Source: Saccoglossus kowalevskii | Lineage: Eukaryota; Hemichordata; Enteropneusta; Harrimaniidae | DNA length: 36,204 bases | NCBI RefSeq assembly: GCF_000003605.2 | Contig: NW_003116946.1 | Location: 459,537 to 495,740, forward strand | Direction: 5' to 3' | In this document: positions 1 to 10,200 of the stretch, one piece after another | Layout of the letters: each line of letters opens with the position of its first letter | How positions within the stretch are numbered: the stretch's first letter is position 1 | Position numbers and translations under genes: made by a program | The notes under the pieces: generated by a model | What the model was told of the DNA's origin: nothing | Seen by the model: the letters and a program-made list of their open reading frames with translations, nothing else | Databases searched by the model: none

Positions 1-1123
1 TTAAGTAGTATAGTTGATTAGTCGATATCATAATATTGTAGTATTGTTGAATAGTCGATATCATAATACTGTAGTATAGTTGAATAGTCGATATCATAAT
101 ATTGTAGTATAGTTGAATAGTCGATATCATGATACTATGGTATAGTTGAATAATCGATATCATAATACTGTAGTATAGTTGAATAGTCGATATCATAATA
201 TTGTAGTGTAGTTGAATAGTCGATATCATAATATTGTAGTATAGTTGAATAGTCGATATCATAATATTGTAGTATAGTTGAATAGTCGATATCATAATAC
301 TGTAGTATAATTGAATGGTCGATATCATAATACTGTAGTATAGTTGAATAGTTGATATAATATTGCAGTGTAGTTGAATAGTCGATATCATAATATTGTA
401 GTATAGTTGAATAGTCGATGTCATAATACTGTAGTATAGTTGAATAATCGATATCATAATACTGTAGTATAGTTGAATAGTCGATAGCATAATACTGTAG
501 TATAGTTGAATAGTCGTTATCATAATATTGTAGTGTAGTTGAATAGTCGATATCATAATACTGTAGTATAGTTGAATGGTCGATATCATAATACTGTAGT
601 ATAGTTGAATGGTCGATATCATAATATTGTAGTATAGTTGAATGGTCGATATCATAATACTGTAGTATAGTTGAATAGTCGTTATCATAATATTGTAGTA
701 TAGTTGAATGGTCGATATCATAATATTGTAGTATAGTTAAATGGTCGATATCATGATACTGTAGTATAGTTGAATAGTCGATATCATAACACTGTAGTGT
801 AGTTGAATAGTCGATATCATAATATTGTAGTATAGTTGAATAGTCGATATCATAATACTGTTGTGTAGTTGAATAGTCGATATCATAATATTGTAGTATA
901 GTTGAATAGTCGATATCATAATACTGTAGTATAGTTGAATAGTCGTTACTAGTATCATAATATTGTAGTGTAGTTGAATAGTCGATATCATAATACTGTA
1001 GTGTAGTTGAATGGTCGATATCATGATATTGTAGTATAGTTGAATAGTCGATATCATAATACTGTAGTATAGTTGAATAGTCGATATCATAATACTGTAG
1101 TGTAGTTGAATAGTCGTTATAAT
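1..1123. repeat. 33-bp minisatellite array, about 34 units
   Basis: Units of the form TTGAATAGTCGATATCATAA followed by TACTGTAGTATAG recur every 33 bp (for example at 47 and 80) from the window edge to about 1123, so the left limit is unknown. Units differ mainly by point changes. Three length changes are visible: a 3-bp loss near 352-356, a 6-bp gain near 948-953 and a 3-bp loss in the last unit near 1118. Because 33 is 11 codons and all three length changes are multiples of three, the minus strand stays open from 1163 down to a TAG at 135 (342 codons, an 11-residue repeat rich in Tyr, Asp, Ser, Thr and Gln). A second minus frame is also open over 737-1090, so openness alone does not show coding. 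Confidence 0.95.
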
Positions 1124-1124
1124 A

Positions 1125-1153
1125 TTTCAAAAAGGGCGCTTTGCCCATTTTGA
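1125..1153. repeat. Hairpin at the right end of the minisatellite
   Basis: TTTCAAAAAGGGC and GCCCATTTTGAAA are near-perfect inverted arms around a four-base loop, directly abutting the last 33-bp unit. It could be the terminal structure of an element that carries the array. In the minus-strand reading it codes for the short non-repeat start of the 342-codon frame. Confidence 0.6.
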
Positions 1154-1377
1154 AACCTAACATAATTTCTACTCGTAATCTGCAAGAAACTAATGTTCAT
1201 TTTCATGAGTCAAATATGTCATATTTATCATTCCCAACTTTTTTTTATTTACCACTTGTACAAAAAGCTATTTTTTCAAAGCTTACTGAATTTAAATATT
1301 GTATCCAGTCTAAAATTTGGAACTTTTAACCCTGACTCAAAATTCGCTAAATCAAGAAATGCCTCAGCCACGCGTGT

Positions 1378-1464
1378 GGATATTTAGGGATGAGGGGAAG
1401 CATGTTCTGTTCCTTTTTGAAGGTGCATAACGGAACTAACTGGGTAAAATAAATTCTGGATGCA
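1378..1464 (+). repeat. Dispersed repeat, copy 1 (inverted relative to 4566-4648)
   Basis: About 87 bp beginning GGATATTTAGGGATGAGGGG and ending AATAAATTCTGGATGCA. The reverse complement of 4566-4648 matches it over nearly the whole length, with scattered substitutions and small indels, and similarity stops on both sides. It lies about 280 bp upstream of the first coding exon of the small membrane-protein gene, so it may be promoter or 5' UTR. Confidence 0.75.
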
Positions 1465-1742
1465 AGCTTCCTTCATAAAGGTCGGAAAGCGAAGCCCGCC
1501 ACCTACGTTATGATTGATGAGTTTCCTTTGTTTCTTTCCATTGTGGGAAGCGGTTGGAGCCATGAGAAATAGAATTGTGACGTCACCCAGATTGTTCCTT
1601 TCTAAGCGTGTGTGCGTTTGTGGAATATTATTTTTATACTGACTGGTAGAAATTCGCCCACTATCAACACATGATATTTCTGTACTAATTATATTTATGG
1701 AGGCCAGTATAACATCACCCTATACCAGATGGCTACACTGTC
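1465..1742 (+). promoter_or_regulatory. Candidate promoter / 5' UTR of the 122-aa membrane-protein gene, with a CRE
   Basis: This stretch ahead of the ATG at 1743 is richer in CG dinucleotides than the surroundings and contains a full palindromic cAMP-response element, TGACGTCA, at 1578-1585. No TATA box at a convincing distance was identified. The transcription start is not determinable here. Confidence 0.45.
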
Positions 1743-4700
1743 ATGGCAATTAGTTTGGACGCTATCCGGAACACAACAAAAAAGGATTTGTTCGTTTGCG
1801 CCTCTCTGTTCTTGGCGACGTTTCTCCTGGGAACACTTGTCAACGACATCACCCAGTACACAGTTGTACAAAATACGGCTCTGACAACGCGGGATTTCAC
1901 TCAGTCTATTCTCGTAAGTCATTTTATATGTTATTTTGTTTGGCAGTTTTCGCGCGCAAACTTGAAATACAGTTCCTCTATCGATATAGGGATTGTGCGT
2001 GAACTGTACATGTTTGATGGTCGTTGTTCTTCCGTATATTTGTTCTACTCTCGATGGGTTCATGAATGAATGAATGAATGAAGAGGTTCATGGTTGAAGT
2101 CTACAATTGCCTTATTTTTACATGTCCGTTGACCGTATAATTGTAAAAACTATCAGTGACAGAGCAAGTACAGCAACTACTAGTACGCATACACCCCCTT
2201 GTTGTATAATTTTATCTCTTTGTCGGGAATACTTTTTTCCTAGACTCCCATTTATTAGCTAGACTATCCCCTGTTTTCAGTTGAAACTGTTAGCAGTTAA
2301 TTGTTTCAAAGCGGTCTTTTGCCACCTTTCATGAGTTTCAGTTGCCCCCAGTCTGAATCATTAAACTACTACCGAGTTCTGGTAGTACGGCATCCCTAGG
2401 GCTAGTGTAATTATGCCAAACTCTCATAGATTATAAGAAACAACTTACTAGTAATTATTTTCTGCATATTACATTGCATTTTCATTTAATGTTTACCATA
2501 TTTTTCTTATTACAGTTTCTACATGCCATATCATTCTATCTATCATTACTTGGCTTTGTATACAATGTACAATCTGGTCAACCATTGAGAACTGCTAGAC
2601 TGGAGTGGACTGCAGTGGGTTAGTATAAGTATCTCTATTGTGTATTGTATCTCTATGTGCATAAATACTAGCCTTGCCATTCGCTCATTGGCTGCTCACT
2701 CAAAGACTGCCATGGATCCTGATAGCAAGATGGTAGATATGCAGCAAATTGATGCACACTATTTTGAATCAAACACAAACTAGTAACTGCCAGACCCTCT
2801 ATTTATTCGTAAAATTTCAATTACACTTTGAATGTGACACAATTTTCCTAAATTGTTGTATATCAAGAAAAGTTAAATTATTGCTGATGTACTCATGCAC
2901 ATTCTGTATATTCTGTCTTGCACCTCTACCTGTTTTACTATAGCAACTGCATGATCCATGGTGGTTTTTAAGTGGGCAGCCAACAACTGAATGTAAATAA
3001 CACCAAATAACACTGTAGAACCAGGGCTACATAAAAACAATTTCTGGCTCCTTCACAGCTGGCATTCCCTACACTGTGTCGTAACTGTAGTAAAACAAGA
3101 CATGAATGTCACAGTCCTCGTTTATTTAATTATAAAATACTCATGTTAAAATAATACATGGAACATCTGCAAACAATCTTGACTCCCAGCTGCTCCACGA
3201 TGGTGATTTTTGGCATAGGTTTTCTCTGATAACTGCTAATGAAATCTGGCAAAGATAGTTTGTCTACCACTTTGACTTTAGAAAATACGACACAACAGCA
3301 TTATGAGGTAAAAATCTAGGTCAGGCAACAGTAGACAAACTGGGAAATTAAATTCAAACCTTCTATAGTATCTCTGAATTCCGCAAACATCATTTCTGTG
3401 GCCTTATTTCGGTTTCTTCGAAAATAACACTTCTTTATTTGCACAGTGATCACGTGATTAAACAGTACAATTTTTTGGTTGGAATATTTATTTCATATTA
3501 TTTGAAAAATAAGCTTTCTAAAAATATATAACTTGTTCAAAGAATATGTTACTTCAGAAATGTGCTATGCAATTGCAATAGCCTCTACTACATCCTTAAT
3601 ATGTACTCTATGTGGGTACAACTCATCATAAAGTGATTTCCCTTAATCTGATTACTGTAAAATGGTTTTAAATTCACGGCTTTGACATTTAGACAATGTG
3701 TTCTATGCTTAATTTCACATATTCACTGGGTTTTAATTTAGCGCATTTCCCAGTCAGCGGAATGAGCGAAAATAAAACCCAGTGAATGATTAACCCTTTT
3801 ACAGTACTGAAAACATTCATTGACCCGGATCCAAAATCTCATACACAAATGCAACCAAACTATGTCTCATACATGCTCAAGAAACTGCATTGATAAATCT
3901 CAGTAAACCTTGACATACCTTTAATAACAACTAGACTTCTTTGTTAATTGTATATTACCAGGACCTGGATTTGTTTCAGTATCACCACTATAATTCTTAT
4001 CAAAATGTAGCCCTCAACACCTCTACAGTTGCCACTGAGATTGGTACTGGTACGACCCATCTGTCACTGATTCCGATCAAGGTCATGACATCACTAAAAA
4101 CCAGAGCATTACAATCTAAGCTAATTATTTATTCTGAGCATGCTCAGTTGTTCTCATGAAAATCATGAAAAAGACCCATTTGGGATTTTCAGATCTGGAA
4201 AAAAAAATTATGTGCATAATCGGGCAGAGAGTTGTTCATCAACCTGCCAAGTTTCATCGATATCTGCTGCAGAATTTTTGAGAAAATGTTAGAGACGTCA
4301 CAGGCGGAAACTGGAAATAAGAATAAATAGTTCACCTTTCAGGCTGCGCCCGAAACAGAGACTAATTAGGACCAAATTCCAAAAAAATCCAGTAGTGTAG
4401 TAACCTTTAATACAATGTTAACATTTGAAGCGATGTGATCTTCAGTGGCAAAATGTTGGCTGGTAACTCGTGACAAACATGATATAATATCCATTCTGCT
4501 GTATTGCATATTCAAAACAAGTATACTCACTAACTATTGTTACTAGGATGATAAAGTTATCGGGGTGCATCAAGAATTTATTTTACCCAGTTTCTTTGTG
4601 CACCTTGAAAAAAGAACAGAATATTCTTCCCCTCATCCCTAAACATCCATTTTCAATACAATATTTTCAGAGATTGAACTTCACGGGAACAGGTTTGGCA

Positions 4701-5654
4701 ATTGCCAAAGGCGTTCACTTTGATGCCTTTCAAACGTGTAACCTGTTGAAATAGCTTGCCATATCACAAGCGTGGTAGTTTAGTTATTGCCATGGTAATT
4801 ACAATTACGTGTATTATCTTGTTACAAATCTCATGGAGGTCAACCCATAGCCCCTACATACCAAGTATCAAAGCAATTGACCGGGTAGTTTTCAAGAAGT
4901 ACCATAGTCGAATAGCATTTTTACCAAAAATCTTTGCTAAAAATTGAGAATTGAAGATAACATCATGAAATGGACAGTAACCCACCCAAGGTATCTACAT
5001 ATGGAGTACCAAAGCAATTGAGGTGGACTTTTTCAAGTTGGAAAACAATGTCATTTATACAACAGCAGAGCCAAAAAAAATACACATTTACCTTTGATAC
5101 AATATGAAATTTGATTCTATATGAAATTTTACCTTAAAAATAGGTACCCCCCTCAACTCCATGGCAGTGTAGTTATGGAAAACCAAAATTAGTGACTAAT
5201 TTCATTCTCGTACATATTCAAAATCATAAACTGGTGGCTGTATATAATATCTATACATGATGGTAAAAATAATTAAGGTTCACTATAGTTGACTGGTGGA
5301 AAATGAAATCATTACTGTATTTGCACATACACCTATATAAACAAGTTTATATTAAATTAACTAGTGTGAGTTTGTGAACTTAAAATCCAATCATTCCCAC
5401 ATGCCACTCTATTGATGCATTTCAGATATAAAATATGATATAAGCACACTATTTCTCACACGTCGAGAATGGTCTGGTTCAAATTTTGATTAATTTCATT
5501 AGTTAATTTCAAAACTAACTTCCATATATTCAACAAGGTGCTTTGTTTTGTATTTACAGTTTTCAACATCCTTGTCAGTGCAATTCGCTTTGGAATAGAG
5601 TTTGGTTTTCTGCAATACAGAAAAGAAGAATACCGAAGTTTTACAGAAAAATGA
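1743..5654 (+). CDS. Small three-pass membrane protein, 3 coding exons (uncharacterised)
   Basis: Join 1743-1913, 2516-2618, 5560-5654: 57 codons, 34 codons plus one base, then a split Val and 30 codons, ending TGA at 5652-5654; 122 residues in all. Every junction is canonical: donor CTC|GTAAGT at 1914, acceptor TTACAG at 2510-2515, donor GG|GTTAGT at 2619, acceptor TTTACAG at 5553-5559. The reading frame is kept across both introns. Hydrophobic stretches at residues about 16-33 (LFVCASLFLATFLLGTLV), 58-75 (FLHAISFYLSLLGFVYNV) and 93-109 suggest three membrane segments. The tail is charged and tyrosine-bearing (QYRKEEYRSFTEK). I do not recognise the family and assign no function. The ATG at 1743 is chosen because the frame has no better upstream start. 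Intron 2 holds two repeat copies and a MITE. The gene is convergent with ZFPL1. Confidence 0.72.
3653..3806 (+). mobile_element. MITE, CTGTAAA-terminus family, copy 1
   Basis: The ends are TACTGTAAAA (3653) and TTTTACAGTA (to 3806), exact inverted repeats containing a possible TA target duplication. Inside, TTCACTGGGTTTTAATTTAG and a later AATAAAACCCAGTGAA form a second inverted pair, so the whole 154 bp can fold. It shares long stretches in the same orientation with 24956-25173. No coding capacity; non-autonomous. It lies in intron 2 of the small membrane-protein gene. Confidence 0.75.
4566..4648 (-). repeat. Dispersed repeat, copy 2 (inverted relative to 1378-1464)
   Basis: The reverse complement reads GGATGTTTAGGGATGAGGGG through AATAAATTCTTGATGCA and aligns to 1378-1464. 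It lies in intron 2. With copy 1 upstream it forms an inverted pair about 3.1 kb apart that brackets exons 1 and 2. Confidence 0.75.
4820..5050 (+). repeat. Decayed relative of the ~156-bp monomer family
   Basis: Two monomer-like pieces are visible: TATCAAAGCAATTG near 4866 and TACCAAAGCAATTG near 5008, each followed by TTTTCAAG. Between them are TTTTTACCAAAAAT and GAGAATTGAAGATA. These are the signature words of the arrays at 9480-10330 and 26039-26700, in the same orientation as the former. They are strongly diverged, so this is an old copy. Confidence 0.6.
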
Positions 5655-5782
5655 TAATTTTTAACCCTAAAGAAAGAGATGGCACATTATTTATCAAGCA
5701 GAAACCAGGAATGATGACTTAATGGATGATCTTCGATTAGGTGTCAAAAAAACTTTCAAAGCTTTGTAGATTATATTAAGAA

Positions 5783-5803
5783 TTTTTTTTGGGGGGGGGG
5801 GGG
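5783..5803 (+). repeat. T8-G13 homopolymer tract
   Basis: Eight T followed by thirteen G, in the 3' UTR of the small membrane-protein gene. The length of such a run is often wrong in assemblies. Confidence 0.9.
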
Positions 5804-5863
5804 TTGTAATTGGTCAACTGTGGGGGTAATTCATCTCATAATGAGACTATTACTTGTACTTCA

Positions 5864-5869
5864 AATAAA
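5864..5869 (+). promoter_or_regulatory. Candidate poly(A) signal, small membrane-protein gene
   Basis: AATAAA lies 210 nt after the TGA at 5652-5654. It is the first canonical hexamer on the plus strand after the stop. Confidence 0.5.
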
Positions 5870-6285
5870 ATAAGATTAGAATTCAGCTTTTGTTTAGCAC
5901 TGTATTGCTACATGTTATTGCCCAGTATATTCAGGAATCTGTCAAATGTGACTGAAAATATCTGCTGTGTTTATATACCCATACTGAGTTTTCCATATTG
6001 TAATCAAAACATCAACTTTGTTTCAACAACATTACATTACAACTAAATCACACTTGTTATACATTATTTATTAAAAGGTCACAACGTTGACCTTTGCACC
6101 ATATTTAACAACGCTGTACAAGGTTTCATATGTCCTTTTGCATAAAGCTATGCATTAACAAAAAATATACCATCCACCATATTTACCTCTAATATAAAAC
6201 ATTGCCCTAGTTTATTTGCTGGAATGCTGCCTCTCAAAGCTTAGCAATATGATATACAATATATACATAAAAACAAAATCATTAA

Positions 6286-6291
6286 TTTATT
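6286..6291 (-). promoter_or_regulatory. Candidate poly(A) signal for ZFPL1
   Basis: TTTATT on the plus strand is AATAAA on the minus strand, about 710 nt past the ZFPL1 stop. A second hexamer at 6211-6216 is equally possible. Either places the two convergent genes' 3' ends about 350-420 bp apart. Confidence 0.35.
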
Positions 6292-7001
6292 AACTTGATT
6301 GAGGGCAGTGTAGCAAACATTGTGGGTTTAGTTTCAAGACTGGTTGAACTACATTTATATTTGAGGTTGTGTAAATGATCGATTCAGTATCCTCCACAAT
6401 TTAAATGAAAATATTACCAAGAGCTCTTGTACTACAACTACTTTACAAATTTGTGAACAGGGCTACAGACAATGGCTTGTATGAATATTATGTGCTGGAA
6501 TTCAAATACCTAGCAAGTCATGAAATTTAATCTGATGTAAATCCCTAACCCCAAACTGATCATGCATAACATTGGCTGTAAAAGTTCCATATACTGTCTC
6601 AGTATAACAATCTCATTTATAACCATGTCTGTAGACAATAAAAGGTTGCCAAGCAACAAGTGTATACGCTTACTCCCAAGTTCAAATGCCATCTCATCAT
6701 GGGCTCTTCAAATGCATGGTCATCTTTTCAATGGATTAATTAGAATGGATACTGACACATCTCAGAATATAATAATAAACAAGTTTGGCATGGACTGAAA
6801 TCTCTGCTGCTTACTAAAATTATGGACTTAAGACAGGAAAACAACTTATTTGAGAGGCAACTTCACAAGATCAACCACCAAACTGTACAGCCCAACATCA
6901 CATAGTGTTATGTGTAATTTTTCTTGGACATGATGAACAGAAGGACTGATGAGAGACATCCATGGAAGCATCGCAGGCATGAAAAATAGCAATTCAAATG
7001 A

Positions 7002-7215
7002 TCAAGGTCCTACGGCTCCAGCAACATCTCTGGCTACTCTGATATTAGGATTTGCCATGGGATCTAAGAAAGGATCATCATTAGCTGCAGATCTGCCAGC
7101 TCTGGTCATAATTATAACTAGTGTGAAGAAACCTATTAGTCCAAATACTAATACAATGGCAAACTTCCTGAAGGATGAATTTGCATCTCGTTTCGGCCTT
7201 TTCTTTGTTGTAGAC
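7002..7215 (-). CDS. ZFPL1: ZFPL1 exon 6: membrane anchor and C terminus
   Basis: Acceptor TTTTCATAG, then G completing a split Lys, 70 codons and TGA at 7002-7004. The hydrophobic run [19 protein letters not shown] is the single transmembrane helix, preceded by a basic KKRPKRD. After it come [20 protein letters not shown] and NIRV, matching the conserved ZFPL1 tail. It ends in an extra [11 protein letters not shown]-type extension rather than the short vertebrate ending. Confidence 0.92.
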
Positions 7216-10200
7216 CTATGAAAATGAAGAACAGATCTATTAGTCATGTGTAGTGTTATCTCACCTGTTTCAGACAATTGCAAATTACAGTACAAAAATG
7301 TAAATCATAAGGCAAATATAAAAATAACAAATCCATATCGACTTGTAATGGTTTTTCTCATCGACTGATCTGAACAGATTGACTAACTTTTTCACTGCTG
7401 AAAAATATTAGGCTACACTGAACTCATCAAGTAGCAGTGGTGGGTGTGTTGAACCCACTGAGAAGGTGCGGTACGTTTGATCATGTCACATGACACAGTG
7501 TTTCCATTTAACTGGTCAAGTGATATGCAAGTTGCAGTTTATGAATATTACAAGTACCGTAGTTAGTTTATTTCAAAATTACTCTTCATTTTCCTAAATA
7601 CACTATTGCACTATTTAATAGGTTAGCCATTTGTATCTGCTTTATTTTTGAATAAACAGTAAAGAATTCTAAGCATTGTATTTGTTTATCGTTCTCCTAA
7701 ACCCAATTTCGCACCAAATACAATTTACTGTACACATATAAACCAATAATTGCATTTATGTATGTGGGATGACTTATTTTGACTATAGACGTACACATGT
7801 ACGATCCACAATACATGAAAGTTGACATTGCTGATACAAAATGTAAGAAGGTTAAGTTTGATTGTTTTTAAAATAACTTACTTGAACCACCTTGATAACC
7901 AATCAATAGCCGTTCTCCTTTTATATTTATCGGCATCATGATCATGTGACATATCTAGTACTTTATCTTCCTTGGTTGCATCGTATATCTTACGAGGTGA
8001 TGAAACTGTAGCTGAAAGAAGATGGATAATCACTGGATTATTAAAGTTAGTTACTTGTTGTGTTTACTTTAAACTCAACATTGCTAGGAAGTCACTGTAT
8101 TAAAGTGTAGGGTATGGAGCCCATGTACCAGGTATTATTCTAAGGTAGATTTGGAGGTAAAATTTTCACTTTTGGTGACTCGAACAGGGAATTATTGACC
8201 AAGGCACACAGTTCAGATGAATAATTGCTCTCGCGGGTCAACAAAACTGAATGAGAACTGCATAGATGCAAACAGGCAGTTAGCAGTTGATAAAGAGAGA
8301 ACATTTTTTATGGAGATTTTGAGTACTACAGTAAATACTACTTACGTGTTAACATACTTGTATTATGACTGGAACTCATCATACTACTATCTTTAGGTAT
8401 CCTGGCATGGGGAGTGGTCTCTTCCATATTTATTGTTGTAACACTACTATAAGTTGTACGAATTGGTCCGTTACTACTACTACTGCCTTGTGAACTTGTT
8501 TGACTGATATTTCGTTCATCTAATACTGATGTGTTATTTGATGACAATTCTACACTTGGTGCGGAATCTGTCATATCATGTAAGTCGTGATGATCTTGTT
8601 CCACTGATTCTTGAATCTGTGTATTAAAAACCTAAATACTGTAAACTGCTAGAAATTTACAATTTTCGGCATTTTTGAAGACAAAATTTTGCATAAGTCA
8701 CTGACACTCCATGTTGTAGAACCCCAGGGATATTGGCACTGCTATTTAATTTCACAGACTCATGAAATGAAAGCAGTTTACAGTAGCATGATTCCCACAA
8801 GAACTTTCATATTTTCACAAGTACTGAAGGGAAAAAAGAACTGGAAAACAACTCACCAGAGGTAAACCTAAACCAGCTCTTGCCCAGTTCACTTGTGATA
8901 AAATCTGTCTTAGCTGCTCTGCTACAGGGGATACTAAGTTGCCAGGTGGGAAGATTCCATTTTGACAGGTAGGACAGGTATACCCAGCTGGGGCTGTATT
9001 AGGGGGAAGTTCCTTGGCATACTGATTAATACATAGCCAGTGAAACACATCTACAAAAAAAAACAAAAAAACTGTTATTTTATACTGATCAACTCATTAA
9101 AGAGCAGGATATGAAGACATAATTAGTGGTGAATTGAAACTAAAGCTAAACTTGTTTTCTTTAATTATCCTAACACAGGAGAGATTTTTTGAACACTAGG
9201 AGTATTACATGCATTTATATCAGATAGAAGAAGAGATTCGCAGAGTTTTATTTAAATCAAGGCTGTTATTTAAATCAAGATCGTTTCCACCAGTCAATTC
9301 ATGATTTCTGTAAACATGCTCATTCAGAGCGAATAACAGTATTAGTAGTGAAATCGATAGTGAAACAAGCAGCCTCTCGGCTGAGATAGCTCCGCTGTTT
9401 GCAATGCACATTTCAATTATAGAACATAAGATATCATTAGAAAATGAACAATATGTATAGTATCAATGCAATGAGACTTGCTGTTTTCAACAAAAATTCA
9501 AAAATATCATTTTTCACCATGATTGTGGTTTTTAACAAGAAGAAAATATCACTTTTTACCAAAAATGACAAATATATTCACCAAAATTAGAGAATTAAAG
9601 ATATCATTACAAAATGAACAAATCAGAGAGAGGTCCACATGTAGTACTTATATATGTAATATCAAAGCAATTGGACTTGCGGTTTTTAACAAGAAGTCAA
9701 AAATATCACTTTTTACCAAAAATGACAAAAATATTCACCAAAATTAGAGAATTGATGATATCTACAAAATGAACAAATTTGAGAGTGGTCCACATGTAGT
9801 ACCTATATATGTAATATCAAAGCAATTGGACTTGCGGTTTTTAACAAGAAGTCGAAAATATCACTTTTTACCAAAAATGACAAAAATATTCACCAAAATT
9901 AGAGAACTAAAGATATCATTACAAAATGAACAATCTGAGAGAGATCCACATGCAGTACCTATATATGTAATATCAAAGCAATTGGACTTGCGGATTTTAA
10001 CAAGAAGTTGAAAATATCACTTTTTACCAAAAATGACAAAAATATTCACCAAAATTAGAGAACTAAAGATATCATTACAAAATGAACAAATCTGAGAGAG
10101 ATCCACATGTAGTACCTATATATGTAATATCAAAGCAATTGGACTTGCGGTTTTTAACAAGAAGTCGAAAATATCACTTTTTACCAAAAATGACAAAAAT

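Noticed and set aside
737-1090. Minus-strand frame of 117 codons inside the minisatellite
   Set aside because: A second frame of the same repeat; its openness follows from the 33-bp period.
1-1123. CRISPR array
   Set aside because: The 33-bp units are contiguous with no unique spacers, and the window is animal DNA.
6949-7221. Plus-strand open frame of 90 codons
   Set aside because: Antisense shadow of ZFPL1 exon 6, which is supported by splice sites and conservation.
9523-10011. Plus-strand open frames of 74 and 80 codons
   Set aside because: Repeated translations of the ~156-bp monomers (KYHFLPKMT words), not a gene.
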